A stretch of DNA of 64,000 nt from CAWARU01 sp963805795 (GCA_963805795.1 CAWDVG010000001.1:1364001-1428000); one strand, 5' to 3'. Positions 54,271 to 62,913 are shown, counted from the stretch's first letter. The notes: generated by a model not told the origin, from the sequence alone. Program-made: numbers and translations.

Positions 54271-54407
54271 TGGTAACTAGAAATATGTTCTAATTACTCA
54301 TTTTGCTACTAATATTATTAATAGAGTTTAAATAGCTAGTTATTTATACAGTTTTTTGTTTATTGTCTTCCTGTTTTAAGATTGGATAGCGACGAGTCAC
54401 TAATGAT

Positions 54408-55016
54408 ATGGTAAGAATCTCAAAGCTCACAGATTATGCGGTTGTCATCATGGCCTATATTGCAGAGGTATCTATTGATGACTCTGATTATATATCACAG
54501 GCAAGAGAAATTGCCCAACATACTCATCTTGCATTACCTACTGTTTCAAAATTATTAAAAATTTTAACTAAATTTCAATTTTTAAATTCTATACGCGGCA
54601 CTAAAGGGGGGTATCAATTAGCGATGCAACCAGAAAATATTTCTATAGTAGACTTAATCCAGGCCCTAGAAGGTCCAATCGCGATTACTGAATGTAATTT
54701 AGGACATTTGCATTGTAGCTCGGAAACACAATGTGCCATTCGCACACCTTGGTTACAGATCAATCAAATCATCACAGATGCATTATCTAAAGTTAAACTA
54801 TCCGATTTAGTCAAGCATTCTGGTATAAAGCATTCAGATATAAAGATTGGCACAATTCAACCAACAATTCCAACCCAACAAGCAATCAGAAAAGCACATT
54901 CAAGTCTGAAATCACTCACAACAAAGATATCGATTGCAACCTCCACAGCATCTACGACAGTTACAGCACAAACCACCCAAGGAGAACCCCATGGCCTCTC
55001 AACCAGAAGTCATTAA
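54408..55016 (+). CDS. sufR: Rrf2-family Fe-S cluster regulator of the suf cluster
   Basis: A 202-residue winged-helix regulator. The front MVRISKLTDYAVVIMAYIAE with HTHLALPTVSKLLKILTKF and GTKGGYQLAM is the Rrf2 DNA-binding domain. Three Cys in ECNLGHLHCSSETQC match the [2Fe-2S] ligand region of IscR and of proteobacterial Suf regulators. It is the first gene of the suf cluster, so it probably senses Fe-S status and represses its own operon. The core ends near residue 130; about 60 residues of Thr/Ser/Ile low complexity follow (GIKHSDIKIGTIQPTIPTQQ). The end overlaps sufB by 26 nt. The symbol follows the TIGR02944-type naming, not the unrelated cyanobacterial SufR. Confidence 0.85.
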   Translation: MVRISKLTDYAVVIMAYIAEVSIDDSDYISQAREIAQHTHLALPTVSKLLKILTKFQFLNSIRGTKGGYQLAMQPENISIVDLIQALEGPIAITECNLGHLHCSSETQCAIRTPWLQINQIITDALSKVKLSDLVKHSGIKHSDIKIGTIQPTIPTQQAIRKAHSSLKSLTTKISIATSTASTTVTAQTTQGEPHGLSTRSH

Positions 55017-56438
55017 AATCCTTGAAAAAGAGTATTCTGCGGGATTTATAACCGACATAGAATCCGATGCCCTGCCTCCAGGGTTAACAGAAGACGTGAT
55101 TCGTCTAATTTCAACGAAAAAAAATGAACCTGAATTTATGTTGGAATGGCGCTTAAAAGCTTATCGATCATTGGCTAACATTAAAAGAACCGCATTGGGC
55201 ACATGTGCATTATGAGCCCATTGATTATCAAGATATTATTTATTATTCTGCACCAAAATCAATGCCAAAGATTAAAAAGTTTAGATGAAGTCGATCCGCA
55301 ATTACTAAAAACCTATGAAAAATTAGGTATTCCATTACATGAACAAGAACGCTTAGCTGGTGTTGCAGTTGATGCAGTATTTGATAGCGTTTCTGTCGCC
55401 ACTACTTTTAAAGAAAAATTAGCAGAAGTGGGTGTTATTTTTTGTTCTTTTTCAGAAGCGGTACAAAAACATCCCGAATTAATCCAACAATATTTAGGGT
55501 ACTGTCGTTCCTTATAGCGATAATTTTTTTGCAGCTTTAAATGCTGCGGTATTTAGTGATGGATCATTTTGTTATATTCCAAAAGGCGTGCGTTGCCCCA
55601 TGGAATTATCCACTTATTTTCGCATTAATGCAGCAAAAACCGGACAATTTGAACGAACGTTGATTATTGCGGAAGAAGATAGTTATGTGAGTTATTTAGA
55701 AGGTTGCACAGCACCTATGCGTGATGAAAATCAATTGCATGCTGCCGTGGTTGAATTAGTTGCTCTTAGATAATGCGCAAATTAAATATTCAACCGTGCA
55801 AAATTGGTATCCTGGTGATAAAGAAGGTCGAGGGCGGCATTTATAATTTTGTGACCAAACGCGGATCTGTCGAGGCAAAAGATTCTAAAATTTCTTGGAC
55901 ACAAATTGAAACAGGTTCTGCGATTACTTGGAAATATCCCAGTGTTATTTTGCAAGGCGATAATTCGGTCGGTGAATTTTATTCTGTTGCTTAACCAATA
56001 ATTATCAACAAGCAGATACCGGCACCAAAATGATTCATATTGGTAAAAACACCCGCAGTACTATTATTTCCAAAGGTATTTCTGCAGGCCGCGGCCAAAA
56101 TAGCTTATCGTGGTTTAGTGCAGAGTTCATCCGAAGCGCGGAAGATGCGCGAAATTATACCCAATGTGATTCTTTATTAATGGGAGATCAATGTGGCGCG
56201 CATACTTTTCCTTATATTGAAGTAAAAAATCCAACTGCCCAAGTAGAGCATGAAGCAACCACCTCAAAAATTAGTGAAGATCAATTATTTTATTGCCGAC
56301 AACGCGGTTTGAGCGCAGAAGATGCAGTTTCAATGATCGTGAATGGTTTTTGTAAACAAGTATTTAAAGAATTACCGATGGAATTTGCAGTTGAAGCACA
56401 AAATTATTGGAGTGAGTTTAGAAGGTTCCATCGGATGA
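54991..56438 (+). pseudogene. sufB: SufB Fe-S scaffold subunit, frame broken by many single-base indels
   Basis: SufB forms the SufBC2D scaffold that builds Fe-S clusters. The start MASQPEVIKILEKEYSAGFI has AAGGAG upstream. The protein can be followed to its normal end near 56438 (LEGSIG-type end) but switches frame about a dozen times. Examples: an extra T in the HWLT codons near 55168, an extra A in the A-run near 55276, an extra G near 55501, extra bases near 55764, 55829 and 56107-56142, and missing bases near 55990 and 56406-56412. Conserved segments persist in each frame (YIPKGVRCPMELSTYFRINA, SYVSYLEGCTAPMRD, NPTAQVEHEATTSKI). Most shifts are +1. Neighbouring suf genes are intact. Confidence 0.9.
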
Positions 56439-56545
56439 AATACAAGGGTATATTGAGGTGCGGACCGTTGTATCCGCCCGCCCATATCCCCGTTTTTGAT
56501 AGAAAATGGGATAGGAAACTTAAAAAGTGAATAGGAAAAATAACC

Positions 56546-57325
56546 ATGTCAAACTCTAATGCGTCTAATGCGAATGTCATATTAAATATTCAAGATCTAC
56601 ATGTGGCTGTTTCCGATAAAATGATTCTTCAAGGTCTGAACCTTACGCTTAAAGCCGGTGAAGTCCATGCCATTATGGGGCCGAATGGTTCAGGTAAAAG
56701 TACGCTCGCCAATGTCCTGGCACGCAAAGAAGGTTATCAGGTACAACAAGGTTCGATACGTTTTTTGGAGCAAGATCTCCTGGAGCTCTCTCCGGAAGAA
56801 TGTGCATGCCTTGGCTTATTTTTAGGCTTTCAATATCCGGTTGCCATTCCGGGCGTTAGCAACATTCATTTTTTAAAATCTTCTTTAAATGCGATTCGAA
56901 AAGCGCATCAATTGCCACCTATCGATGCTGTTGATTTTTTAAAAATAGTCAAAGAGAAATTAGCTTTACTGAAAATGCCAGAAGATTTATTGTATCGACC
57001 AGTAAATGATGGGTTTTCGGGTGGAGAGAAAAAACGCAATGAAATATTACAAATGTCTTTATTAGAACCCAAGCTAGCCATATTGGATGAAACCGATTCC
57101 GGACTTGATATTGATGCATTAAAATTAGTTGCTGAGGGCATCCTGTCGCAGCGAAAACCTGATCGCGCCATATTATTAATTACTCATTATCAACGCCTTT
57201 TAGATTATATTGAGCCAGACTATATTCATGTTTTATCTGAAGGGAAAATGATCTTGAGTGGCGATAAAACCTTGGCACATACCCTTGAAAGTAAGGGCTA
57301 TTGTTGGTTAGGAGAGCCCGCATGA
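56546..57325 (+). CDS. sufC: Fe-S assembly ATPase SufC
   Basis: A 259-residue ABC-type ATPase that drives the SufBCD scaffold. Walker A GPNGSGKSTLANVL near residue 51, Q-loop in GLFLGFQYPVAIPGVS, signature FSGGEKKRNEILQM, Walker B LAILDETDSGLDIDAL, and the switch His in LLITHYQRLLDYI. The motif GGEKKRNEI is specific to SufC. The stop overlaps the sufD start (ATGA). Confidence 0.97.
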   Translation: MSNSNASNANVILNIQDLHVAVSDKMILQGLNLTLKAGEVHAIMGPNGSGKSTLANVLARKEGYQVQQGSIRFLEQDLLELSPEECACLGLFLGFQYPVAIPGVSNIHFLKSSLNAIRKAHQLPPIDAVDFLKIVKEKLALLKMPEDLLYRPVNDGFSGGEKKRNEILQMSLLEPKLAILDETDSGLDIDALKLVAEGILSQRKPDRAILLITHYQRLLDYIEPDYIHVLSEGKMILSGDKTLAHTLESKGYCWLGEPA

Positions 57326-58587
57326 ATATGCCAACATTAGAGTTAGAGGATTCGAAAACGGTTTCAAATGCCAGCATTAAAAAACCGGATTTGCATTATT
57401 TGCATTCTGATTCGCCTGTGGCAGAATTATTATCGAAAGCGGGCTTATCCAGACTCCTGAGCACTGATGAAGCTATTCAAAGCGCTTCTCAATGGATATT
57501 TTATAATGGATTATTGCTAAGTGCCCCCTCTAAGAGCCCTATTGGCGTATCGACAACTAAGCAAAATTCGCATTTATCTCTAATCATCCCAAAAACAAAT
57601 GCAGAACCGCAGCTTATTTATTTAATTTATATTTATGGTGCTAACGATATCTTGAATGATCTCTCTGATACCTCTAAAACCCCTAAAATCTCTGAAACCT
57701 CTAAAGCCTATGAAACCTATGAAGCCTCTAAAGCCTATGAAATCTCTAAAACCTCTGATATAGATCCTCATCATGATACACATCATGACACAACTCATCC
57801 TCTTTCAACTCAAATTTCAATTCTAGCTGAAGAGGAAGCTTCTGCTTCTATTATCGAATACCATGTCGGCTTAGGAGTCGATAAGCGCTTAAGTGATGCA
57901 CATCATGCTGAACTGCGTTTAGTACAAACCAATACCCTGATCAACCTAAAAAACGAGGCGAAAATAGATCATTGCATTATGACTCAGCACGCTTGCGGAA
58001 GCCCAAAAATTGCCCAAGTAAATGTTCTGCAAGGCAGTCAAAGTGAATATCGAGGTTTTTTAGCAAGTTTTGGTTCTAGTTCTTATAAAACCAATATTGC
58101 TATAGAATTGGCTGGCCAAAAGGCTTATTCAGATTTTAATCTTTTAATGACACCTAAAAACAGTGAACAAGTCAATATTGAATTAAATATGCATCATAAA
58201 GTAGCTAATTGCCAAAGCCGTATCTTAGCCCGAGCGGTATTGCAAGATGAATCTCGTTTCAATTTTATCGGCAAAATAATAGTCGATAAAATAGCCCAAG
58301 GCACAGATGCACGTTTAGAAAATAAAAATTTGCTGCTCTGCCGCAAAGCACAAGCCCATACAGAACCACAACTGGAAATCTATAATGGCAATATTCAATG
58401 TTCGCATGGCGCAACCGTCGGGCATATAGACGAAGATGCCCTATTTTATCTACAAGCCCGGGGCATTTCAAAATCAGATGCCATGCAAATGTTAATTCAG
58501 GCATTTCTACAACCTGTCATTCACAAAATACCACATCCACCATTACAGGTTTTATTAGAGAATATGATAAATGAACAGAGAACTTGA
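57322..58587 (+). CDS. sufD: Fe-S scaffold subunit SufD
   Basis: A 421-residue partner of SufB. The C-terminal beta-helix core is recognisable: HHAELRLVQTNTLINLKNEA, DESRFNFIGKIIVDKIAQGT, and NIQCSHGATVGHIDEDALFY with LQARGISKSDAMQMLI, the most conserved SufD block. The start at 57322 overlaps sufC by 4 nt with GGAG upstream. An unusual insert of about 50 residues (SETSKAYETYEASKAYEISK, then DPHHDTHHDTTH, 57655-57795) is coded by 9-nt-like repeats and separates the first part from the core. Confidence 0.93.
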   Translation: MNMPTLELEDSKTVSNASIKKPDLHYLHSDSPVAELLSKAGLSRLLSTDEAIQSASQWIFYNGLLLSAPSKSPIGVSTTKQNSHLSLIIPKTNAEPQLIYLIYIYGANDILNDLSDTSKTPKISETSKAYETYEASKAYEISKTSDIDPHHDTHHDTTHPLSTQISILAEEEASASIIEYHVGLGVDKRLSDAHHAELRLVQTNTLINLKNEAKIDHCIMTQHACGSPKIAQVNVLQGSQSEYRGFLASFGSSSYKTNIAIELAGQKAYSDFNLLMTPKNSEQVNIELNMHHKVANCQSRILARAVLQDESRFNFIGKIIVDKIAQGTDARLENKNLLLCRKAQAHTEPQLEIYNGNIQCSHGATVGHIDEDALFYLQARGISKSDAMQMLIQAFLQPVIHKIPHPPLQVLLENMINEQRT

Positions 58588-58590
58588 TCT

Positions 58591-59886
58591 ATGAACATTG
58601 AAGAAATCCACATTGACAAAATCCGACAGGATTTCCCCATTTTGCATCAAAGTGTTCGAGGAAAACGTCTTGCCTATTTAGATTCTGCCGCCACTACTCA
58701 AAAACCAAAAGTTGTAATAGAAAGTTTGCAACATTATTATTCCACACAGAACGCTAATGTGCATCGTGGACTCCATTATTTAAGTGAAACAGCAAGCCAA
58801 GCTTATGATGAAACGCGCCTTAAAGTTCAAAAATTCCTAAATGCCAATGAAGCACGAGAATGTATATTTGTACGAGGCACAACCGAAGCAATTAATCTCG
58901 TCGCTCGTTGTTTTGGGGAAGCTTTTATTGGCCCTAATGATGAAATTCTGATTTCTGAAATGGAGCATCATGCCAATATTGTACCTTGGCAAATGTTAGC
59001 TAAGCGCAACGGGGCAATTTTAAAATATATTCCACTCAATCAGAATGGGGATTTGGATCTATCGACTTTCGATGTACTTCTAAACAAACGCACTAAAATC
59101 CTTGCCTTGACGCATGTTTCTAATGCCATCGGCACCTTGAACCCAATTAAGATGATCATTGAAAAAGCACATGCAAAAGGCATCCCTGTATTTATTGATG
59201 GAGCACAGTCAGCACCGCATCTTAATATTGATGTACAGGATCTCAATTGCGATTTCTATGCCTTTTCAGGTCACAAATTATACGGGCCAACGGGAATCGG
59301 GGTTTTATATGGAAAAGCCCATTGGTTAGAACAGCTTCCACCTTATCAAGGTGGGGGCGATATGATATTAAAAGTTAGCATGCAAGAGACCCAATATAAT
59401 GAACTGCCCTTTAAATTTGAAGCAGGCACTCCACCCATTGCTGCAGCAATAGGTTTGGGCGCGGCGCTAGATTACCTAAGCCATCTAGATAGGGTGGCCA
59501 TCCATCAACATGAACAAAGATTACTGCAATTAACAAAAAAAATGCTTAAGGGCTTTCCCGACATTCAAATTTTAGGTAACCCCCAATCTCGTTTCGGTAT
59601 GCTTGCTTTCACCATGGGCAACATTCATCCTCATGACATTGCAACCATTGCTGATCAAGAAGGGGTGGCACTAAGAGCTGGCCATCATTGTGCCATGCCA
59701 CTGATGAATTTTTTTGATGTTCCTGCTAGCACTCGCATTTCATTCGGGCTGTACAATTGTGAAGCAGATATTAGCCAATTAGCCTATGCTCTGGAACAAG
59801 TTCAAAATATTTTCAATATAAATAAAAGTAGAAATAGAAGTAAAATAGCAGAACAGAAGGCAGAAATGATAGGAGAAAAATTATAA
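58591..59886 (+). CDS. sufS: Cysteine desulfurase SufS
   Basis: A 431-residue class II cysteine desulfurase that gives persulfide sulfur for cluster assembly. Front: YLDSAATTQKPKVVIESL. PLP pocket: EHHANIVPWQ and IDGAQSAPHLNIDVQDL, with the PLP Lys in AFSGHKLYGPTGIG. The active Cys lies in RAGHHCAMPLMNFF, with the short-loop arrangement of SufS. The conserved end at SQLAYALEQVQNIF is followed by an Asn/Arg/Lys-rich tail. The stop overlaps the sufU ATG (TAATG). Confidence 0.97.
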   Translation: MNIEEIHIDKIRQDFPILHQSVRGKRLAYLDSAATTQKPKVVIESLQHYYSTQNANVHRGLHYLSETASQAYDETRLKVQKFLNANEARECIFVRGTTEAINLVARCFGEAFIGPNDEILISEMEHHANIVPWQMLAKRNGAILKYIPLNQNGDLDLSTFDVLLNKRTKILALTHVSNAIGTLNPIKMIIEKAHAKGIPVFIDGAQSAPHLNIDVQDLNCDFYAFSGHKLYGPTGIGVLYGKAHWLEQLPPYQGGGDMILKVSMQETQYNELPFKFEAGTPPIAAAIGLGAALDYLSHLDRVAIHQHEQRLLQLTKKMLKGFPDIQILGNPQSRFGMLAFTMGNIHPHDIATIADQEGVALRAGHHCAMPLMNFFDVPASTRISFGLYNCEADISQLAYALEQVQNIFNINKSRNRSKIAEQKAEMIGEKL

Positions 59887-60365
59887 TGGATATTAAACAA
59901 TTGTATCAAGAATTGATTATCGATCATGGTACCGAGCCCAGAAATTTTTCTACCCTTCATGAGGCCAGCCATTCTGCAGAAGGATACAATCCTCTCTGCG
60001 GTGATAAAATTCAGTTGTTTCTGAAGATAAAAGAGGTTAAAGAAGATGCAGATTTTAAACACAATAAGCGCATTGTTGAAGCCTGTTTTCAAGGGAATGG
60101 CTGTGCTATTTCAACAGCCTCTGCTTCATTAATGACTGAAATCTTAATTGGAAAAACCCTAGAAGAAGCTGCCCTGTTATTTGAAAAACTGCAAACACTG
60201 ATCACAGAGGACAGCATCCCAATTGAGTCCTTAACGGGTTTAGGGAAACTAGCAGCACTCTCTGGCGTGCGAGCCTTCCCAGCACGAGTTAAATGCGCCA
60301 CCCTCCCCTGGCACACCTTACTTTCTGCTCTTAAAGGCAGCAAAAAAAAAGCTTCAACGGAGTAA
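59886..60365 (+). CDS. sufU: SufU-type sulfur transfer/scaffold protein
   Basis: A 159-residue IscU/SufU-fold protein. The metal and sulfur ligands are visible: GYNPLCGDKIQLFLK (Cys, Asp), FQGNGCAISTASASLMTE (Cys) and ARVKCATLPWHTL (Cys). The insertion before the last Cys, typical of SufU, is present, so this is the SufU rather than IscU class. SufU accepts persulfide from SufS and takes the place of SufE, which is not found in the cluster. Coupled to sufS by TAATG. Confidence 0.92.
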   Translation: MDIKQLYQELIIDHGTEPRNFSTLHEASHSAEGYNPLCGDKIQLFLKIKEVKEDADFKHNKRIVEACFQGNGCAISTASASLMTEILIGKTLEEAALLFEKLQTLITEDSIPIESLTGLGKLAALSGVRAFPARVKCATLPWHTLLSALKGSKKKASTE

Positions 60366-60368
60366 ATA

Positions 60369-60722
60369 ATGGAAACATTAAAAGAAAATGCAACAGAAGT
60401 ACTTAAAGATAACGTCATAGATGTACTGAAGGATAAAGTAACTGAAGTACTGAAAGATATTTATGATCCAGAAATTCCTGTTAACATTTATGATTTAGGT
60501 TTAATTTATTCGCTTAATACGAATGATGAGGGTGAAGTGCGTATTCAAATGACCCTCACTTCACCCGCTTGCCCAGTCGCTGAGACTTTTCCACAAACCG
60601 TTCAAGATCGAATATTACAAATCCCCAATGTCACTTTGGTTGCTGTGGAGTTAGTCTGGGAACCCCCTTGGACCCGCGATCGCATGAGTGAAGTAGCAAA
60701 GTTACAGTTAAATATGTTTTAG
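60369..60722 (+). CDS. sufT: SufT (DUF59/MIP18) Fe-S maturation factor
   Basis: A 117-residue protein. The DUF59 core starts at IYDPEIPVNIYDLGLIYSL and contains LTSPACPVAETFPQTVQ with the conserved Cys, ending ELVWEPPWTRDRMSEVAKLQ. It helps to load Fe-S clusters onto target proteins. The first 30 residues consist of three 8-residue repeats, ATEVLKDN, VIDVLKDK and VTEVLKDI, coded by a 24-nt tandem repeat (about 60388-60459). The last copy merges into the normal domain start, which suggests duplication of the native N-terminal helix. Confidence 0.93.
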   Translation: METLKENATEVLKDNVIDVLKDKVTEVLKDIYDPEIPVNIYDLGLIYSLNTNDEGEVRIQMTLTSPACPVAETFPQTVQDRILQIPNVTLVAVELVWEPPWTRDRMSEVAKLQLNMF

Positions 60723-60776
60723 AAATCCCTCTGCCCGCTTTGGAGGCAGGGGTTGCAACGCCACGGAGCATCTTAA

Positions 60777-61091
60777 ATGTCCAAATGGATCCATTTCGCT
60801 AAAATCAATGAAATCCCACCGGGAGGCCACAAGGCCATTACTATTAATGGTACCCCGATTGTATTATTTAATCTCGAAGGCGAATATTTTGCCATAGAAA
60901 ATCGTTGTACCCATGAGGATTTTCCTCTTTCCGAAGGATGCATTATCGATAATCAAATTACCTGTCCTTTACATGGCGCAAAATTTAATATTAAAACGGG
61001 AGAAGTCACTGCCCCGCCTGCCTTTGTGGATGTACCCATTTTTTCTGTCAGAATAGTGGAAGATAATATACAGGTGGAATTGCTGCCTTGA
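60777..61091 (+). CDS. Rieske-type 2Fe-2S ferredoxin
   Basis: A 104-residue Rieske protein of the NirD/BphF type. The cluster ligands are CTHEDFPLSEG (Cys-x-His) and CPLHGAKFNIKTGEVTAPPA (Cys-x2-His). No membrane anchor is present, so it is a soluble electron carrier. It closes the suf cluster 54 nt after sufT, a place where related bacteria also carry a Rieske protein; it may supply electrons for cluster assembly. Confidence 0.92.
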   Translation: MSKWIHFAKINEIPPGGHKAITINGTPIVLFNLEGEYFAIENRCTHEDFPLSEGCIIDNQITCPLHGAKFNIKTGEVTAPPAFVDVPIFSVRIVEDNIQVELLP

Positions 61092-61127
61092 CGCGTTGAT
61101 TTTTAAGCACATCATTCTTGGGATTAT

Positions 61128-61757
61128 TTATTTCGTCCTCATTGTTGTTTGTGGACTATGTGTATTATGATTTTCAAAATTCTGCAGCATAATCTCTTTA
61201 ACCTTAAGAGTTCCAATTTCTTTTAATAGCTCTTCACGTAATTTTTTATTAACACCCCTGACCTCTAATGAGGCATTTAAGTCTTCAATAAAAATGGCCT
61301 GATTCACGATGTTTTTATCATCTATTATTCGGTTTTGGTAAAGCCATTGGCTTACTTCGCTCCATTTCCACAGAGGTGAACAATCAGACAATTTCATTAT
61401 CGGTTTTGGAAATGTAATAGATTTTCTTCTTTCACCTTTAATCCATAATGAAACCACTTGCCTTTTCTTATTTAGCCGCTTGGCAATATCTGATATTGTT
61501 ACTAGATTTTCTGGTGCAACATTTGCCACAATGGCATGAACAGATGAAGATTCTACGTCGCGAATAGCTACTAAAATGGTTTCTTTAAAGGAAGTTCCTC
61601 TACGATCAAAATCTAAATATACAGTACCATTTCTAAAATTAATTAATGCATCATCACAACCAGCCTTATATAAGCTGTCCTCTAAGTTAGGAGTGTCTTC
61701 ATCGACATTTTTCAGAATCAATGTAAATTGGTATAGTTGTTTAGTTCTCTTATTCAT
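61128..61757 (-). CDS. HTH DNA-binding protein, probable antitoxin of the adjacent pair
   Basis: A 209-residue protein. The front (QLYQFTLILKNVDEDTPNLE and GTVYLDFDRRGTSFKETIL) has the strand-helix-strand character of HicB-like domains. Then follows an excisionase/MerR-like helix-turn-helix at about 93-115 (LVTISDIAKRLNKKRQVVSL) with WIKGERR and SPLWKWSEVSQWLYQ. The remainder is helical with a low-complexity end. It lies 9 nt after a small toxin-like gene on the same strand and both follow a palindromic operator-promoter. Toxin first and larger DNA-binding antitoxin second is the HicAB order. Toxin-antitoxin function is inference. Confidence 0.65.
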   Translation of the reverse strand: MNKRTKQLYQFTLILKNVDEDTPNLEDSLYKAGCDDALINFRNGTVYLDFDRRGTSFKETILVAIRDVESSSVHAIVANVAPENLVTISDIAKRLNKKRQVVSLWIKGERRKSITFPKPIMKLSDCSPLWKWSEVSQWLYQNRIIDDKNIVNQAIFIEDLNASLEVRGVNKKLREELLKEIGTLKVKEIMLQNFENHNTHSPQTTMRTK

Positions 61758-61766
61758 AACTTTCCT

Positions 61767-62009
61767 TTAAGACTTATTTTGATGTTGGCATTGTTTAACT
61801 CGTCTACGAATTTGTTTAGCATGCATGTCTGCGTTACGCGGGGTTGACCAAATAGACATACTGCAGCCCTCTCTATCTTGAAGACTACATTGAATCCTTC
61901 CCCAAGCATGGGCAGATTTACCTGATTCTTTATACCGCCAGCCACAACTTTCAGCATATTTAATTGCATTTTCTATCTCTTTGTTTTGATGTTTCAGCCT
62001 TTTTACCAT
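61767..62009 (-). CDS. HicA-like small toxin candidate
   Basis: An 80-residue basic protein. KEIENAIKYAESCGWRYKES and GKSAHAWGRIQC resemble the first helix and the strand bearing the catalytic His of HicA-type mRNA interferases (family pattern SGSHHx). The end is Lys/Arg/Gln-rich. The start at 62009 is chosen because AGGA lies 6 nt upstream; an upstream in-frame start at 62042 would lie inside the promoter. It is followed by the DNA-binding gene after 9 nt. The HicA link rests on fold-level resemblance. Confidence 0.6.
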   Translation of the reverse strand: MVKRLKHQNKEIENAIKYAESCGWRYKESGKSAHAWGRIQCSLQDREGCSMSIWSTPRNADMHAKQIRRRVKQCQHQNKS

Positions 62010-62020
62010 CTTTATTCCTA

Positions 62021-62050
62021 ATATTAGCCATTTCGTTGACAATTGTCAAC
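62021..62050 (-). promoter_or_regulatory. Promoter and 16-bp palindromic operator of the toxin-antitoxin-like pair
   Basis: The palindrome GTTGACAATTGTCAAC (62035-62050) is perfect and contains the -35 box TTGACA. A 17-nt spacer and TAATAT (62021-62026) complete a minus-strand sigma-70 promoter, 11 nt before the start codon. A repressor bound to the palindrome would block the promoter, as expected for autoregulated toxin-antitoxin operons. Confidence 0.75.
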
Positions 62051-62192
62051 ACTTACCCTGCATATTATTTATCACTTGATGTTACACATATTATCAAATA
62101 TAATTTTTTCTTAGGATCGGTAAAATAACTCAATAAATCGAACCCCCTTATCGTTTTTTTAAATATTTATTAGCTTATATGAGATGCCGGCA

Positions 62193-62211
62193 TTTTTGAC
62201 CAGGTCAAAAA
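62193..62211. repeat. 19-bp near-perfect palindrome
   Basis: TTTTTGACCAGGTCAAAAA has 9-bp arms around one central base. It lies in the 448-base spacer between the toxin-like gene and nfeD. It could be a regulator site or a weak terminator hairpin with A/T runs on both sides. Confidence 0.45.
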
Positions 62212-62290
62212 AAATGAATAGATTCATGCACATATATTTGAACAAATAGAGTGTTTGCTATCTAGATATTTATAACTACTGTATATTCAT

Positions 62291-62337
62291 TCAAAAGTTG
62301 GCCACCTATACCATATCTATAGGTGGCCAACTTTTGA
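62291..62337. repeat. 20-bp perfect hairpin with 7-nt loop
   Basis: Arms 62291-62310 and 62318-62337 are exact reverse complements (TCAAAAGTTGGCCACCTATA) with loop CCATATC. GC content is higher than in the surroundings. It may be a small repeat element or a stable RNA end. No gene lies within the flanking 250 bases on its left or 120 bases on its right. Confidence 0.7.
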
Positions 62338-62383
62338 TTGAGTAAATTATCATCATGAGTAGCGATGAAGAGATGAAGAAAAG

Positions 62384-62401
62384 AAATTCTTTCGAGAATT
62401 T
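62384..62401 (-). terminator. Stem-loop downstream of qmcA-nfeD
   Basis: AAATTCT pairs with AGAATTT around a TTCG tetraloop (CGAA on the minus strand). It is 57 nt beyond the nfeD stop and is followed on the minus strand by CTTTTCTTC. A weak intrinsic terminator for the qmcA-nfeD operon is plausible. Confidence 0.4.
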
Positions 62402-62457
62402 TTATTTCTAAAAAAGAAGAATTCATGATAAACCGTCAAATAAATCTTTAAACTTAT

Positions 62458-62913
62458 CTATTCTCTTGCTTCCACCTTTAACATGACTCCATCCACCGCA
62501 ATGACTTGAACTTTTGATCCATTTTTTAAATCACTGCCTGTGACTGGCCATACAGAATCACCTATTTTAACCTTACCAACGCCATTTGAGATCGGCTCTA
62601 CCAAGGTAAATATTTTTCCAATAAATTTTTCTGTGCCCAGGTTCAAAATGGACTGATTTTTCTTAGGATGCTTTTTTAAGTATTGTCCCCATAAGGTAAT
62701 ACTTGCAACAGCAATAAAAGAAAAAATGAACCACTGTACCTGCCAAGTAATGGCAGGTAACAACCATTGTAGAATACCAACAATGAATGAAGACATGGCA
62801 ATCCAGAGTAAGAAAAAATTACTACCCATCATAAGTTCGATAATGCTTAACAACATGGCCATGGCGAACCATAGCCAATAATTAGACGTTATGGATTGGA
62901 TTAATTCAATCAT
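62458..62913 (-). CDS. NfeD-family membrane protein
   Basis: A 151-residue short NfeD protein. Two or three membrane segments at the front (WLWFAMAMLLSIIELMMG, FFLLWIAMSSFIVGILQWLL, WFIFSFIAVASITLWGQYL) precede a C-terminal OB-fold (IGKIFTLVEPISNGVGKVKI to VQVIAVDGVMLKVE). NfeD partners stomatin-like SPFH proteins in membrane microdomains. The ATG side overlaps the qmcA stop by 4 nt (ATGA). Confidence 0.9.
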   Translation of the reverse strand: MIELIQSITSNYWLWFAMAMLLSIIELMMGSNFFLLWIAMSSFIVGILQWLLPAITWQVQWFIFSFIAVASITLWGQYLKKHPKKNQSILNLGTEKFIGKIFTLVEPISNGVGKVKIGDSVWPVTGSDLKNGSKVQVIAVDGVMLKVEARE

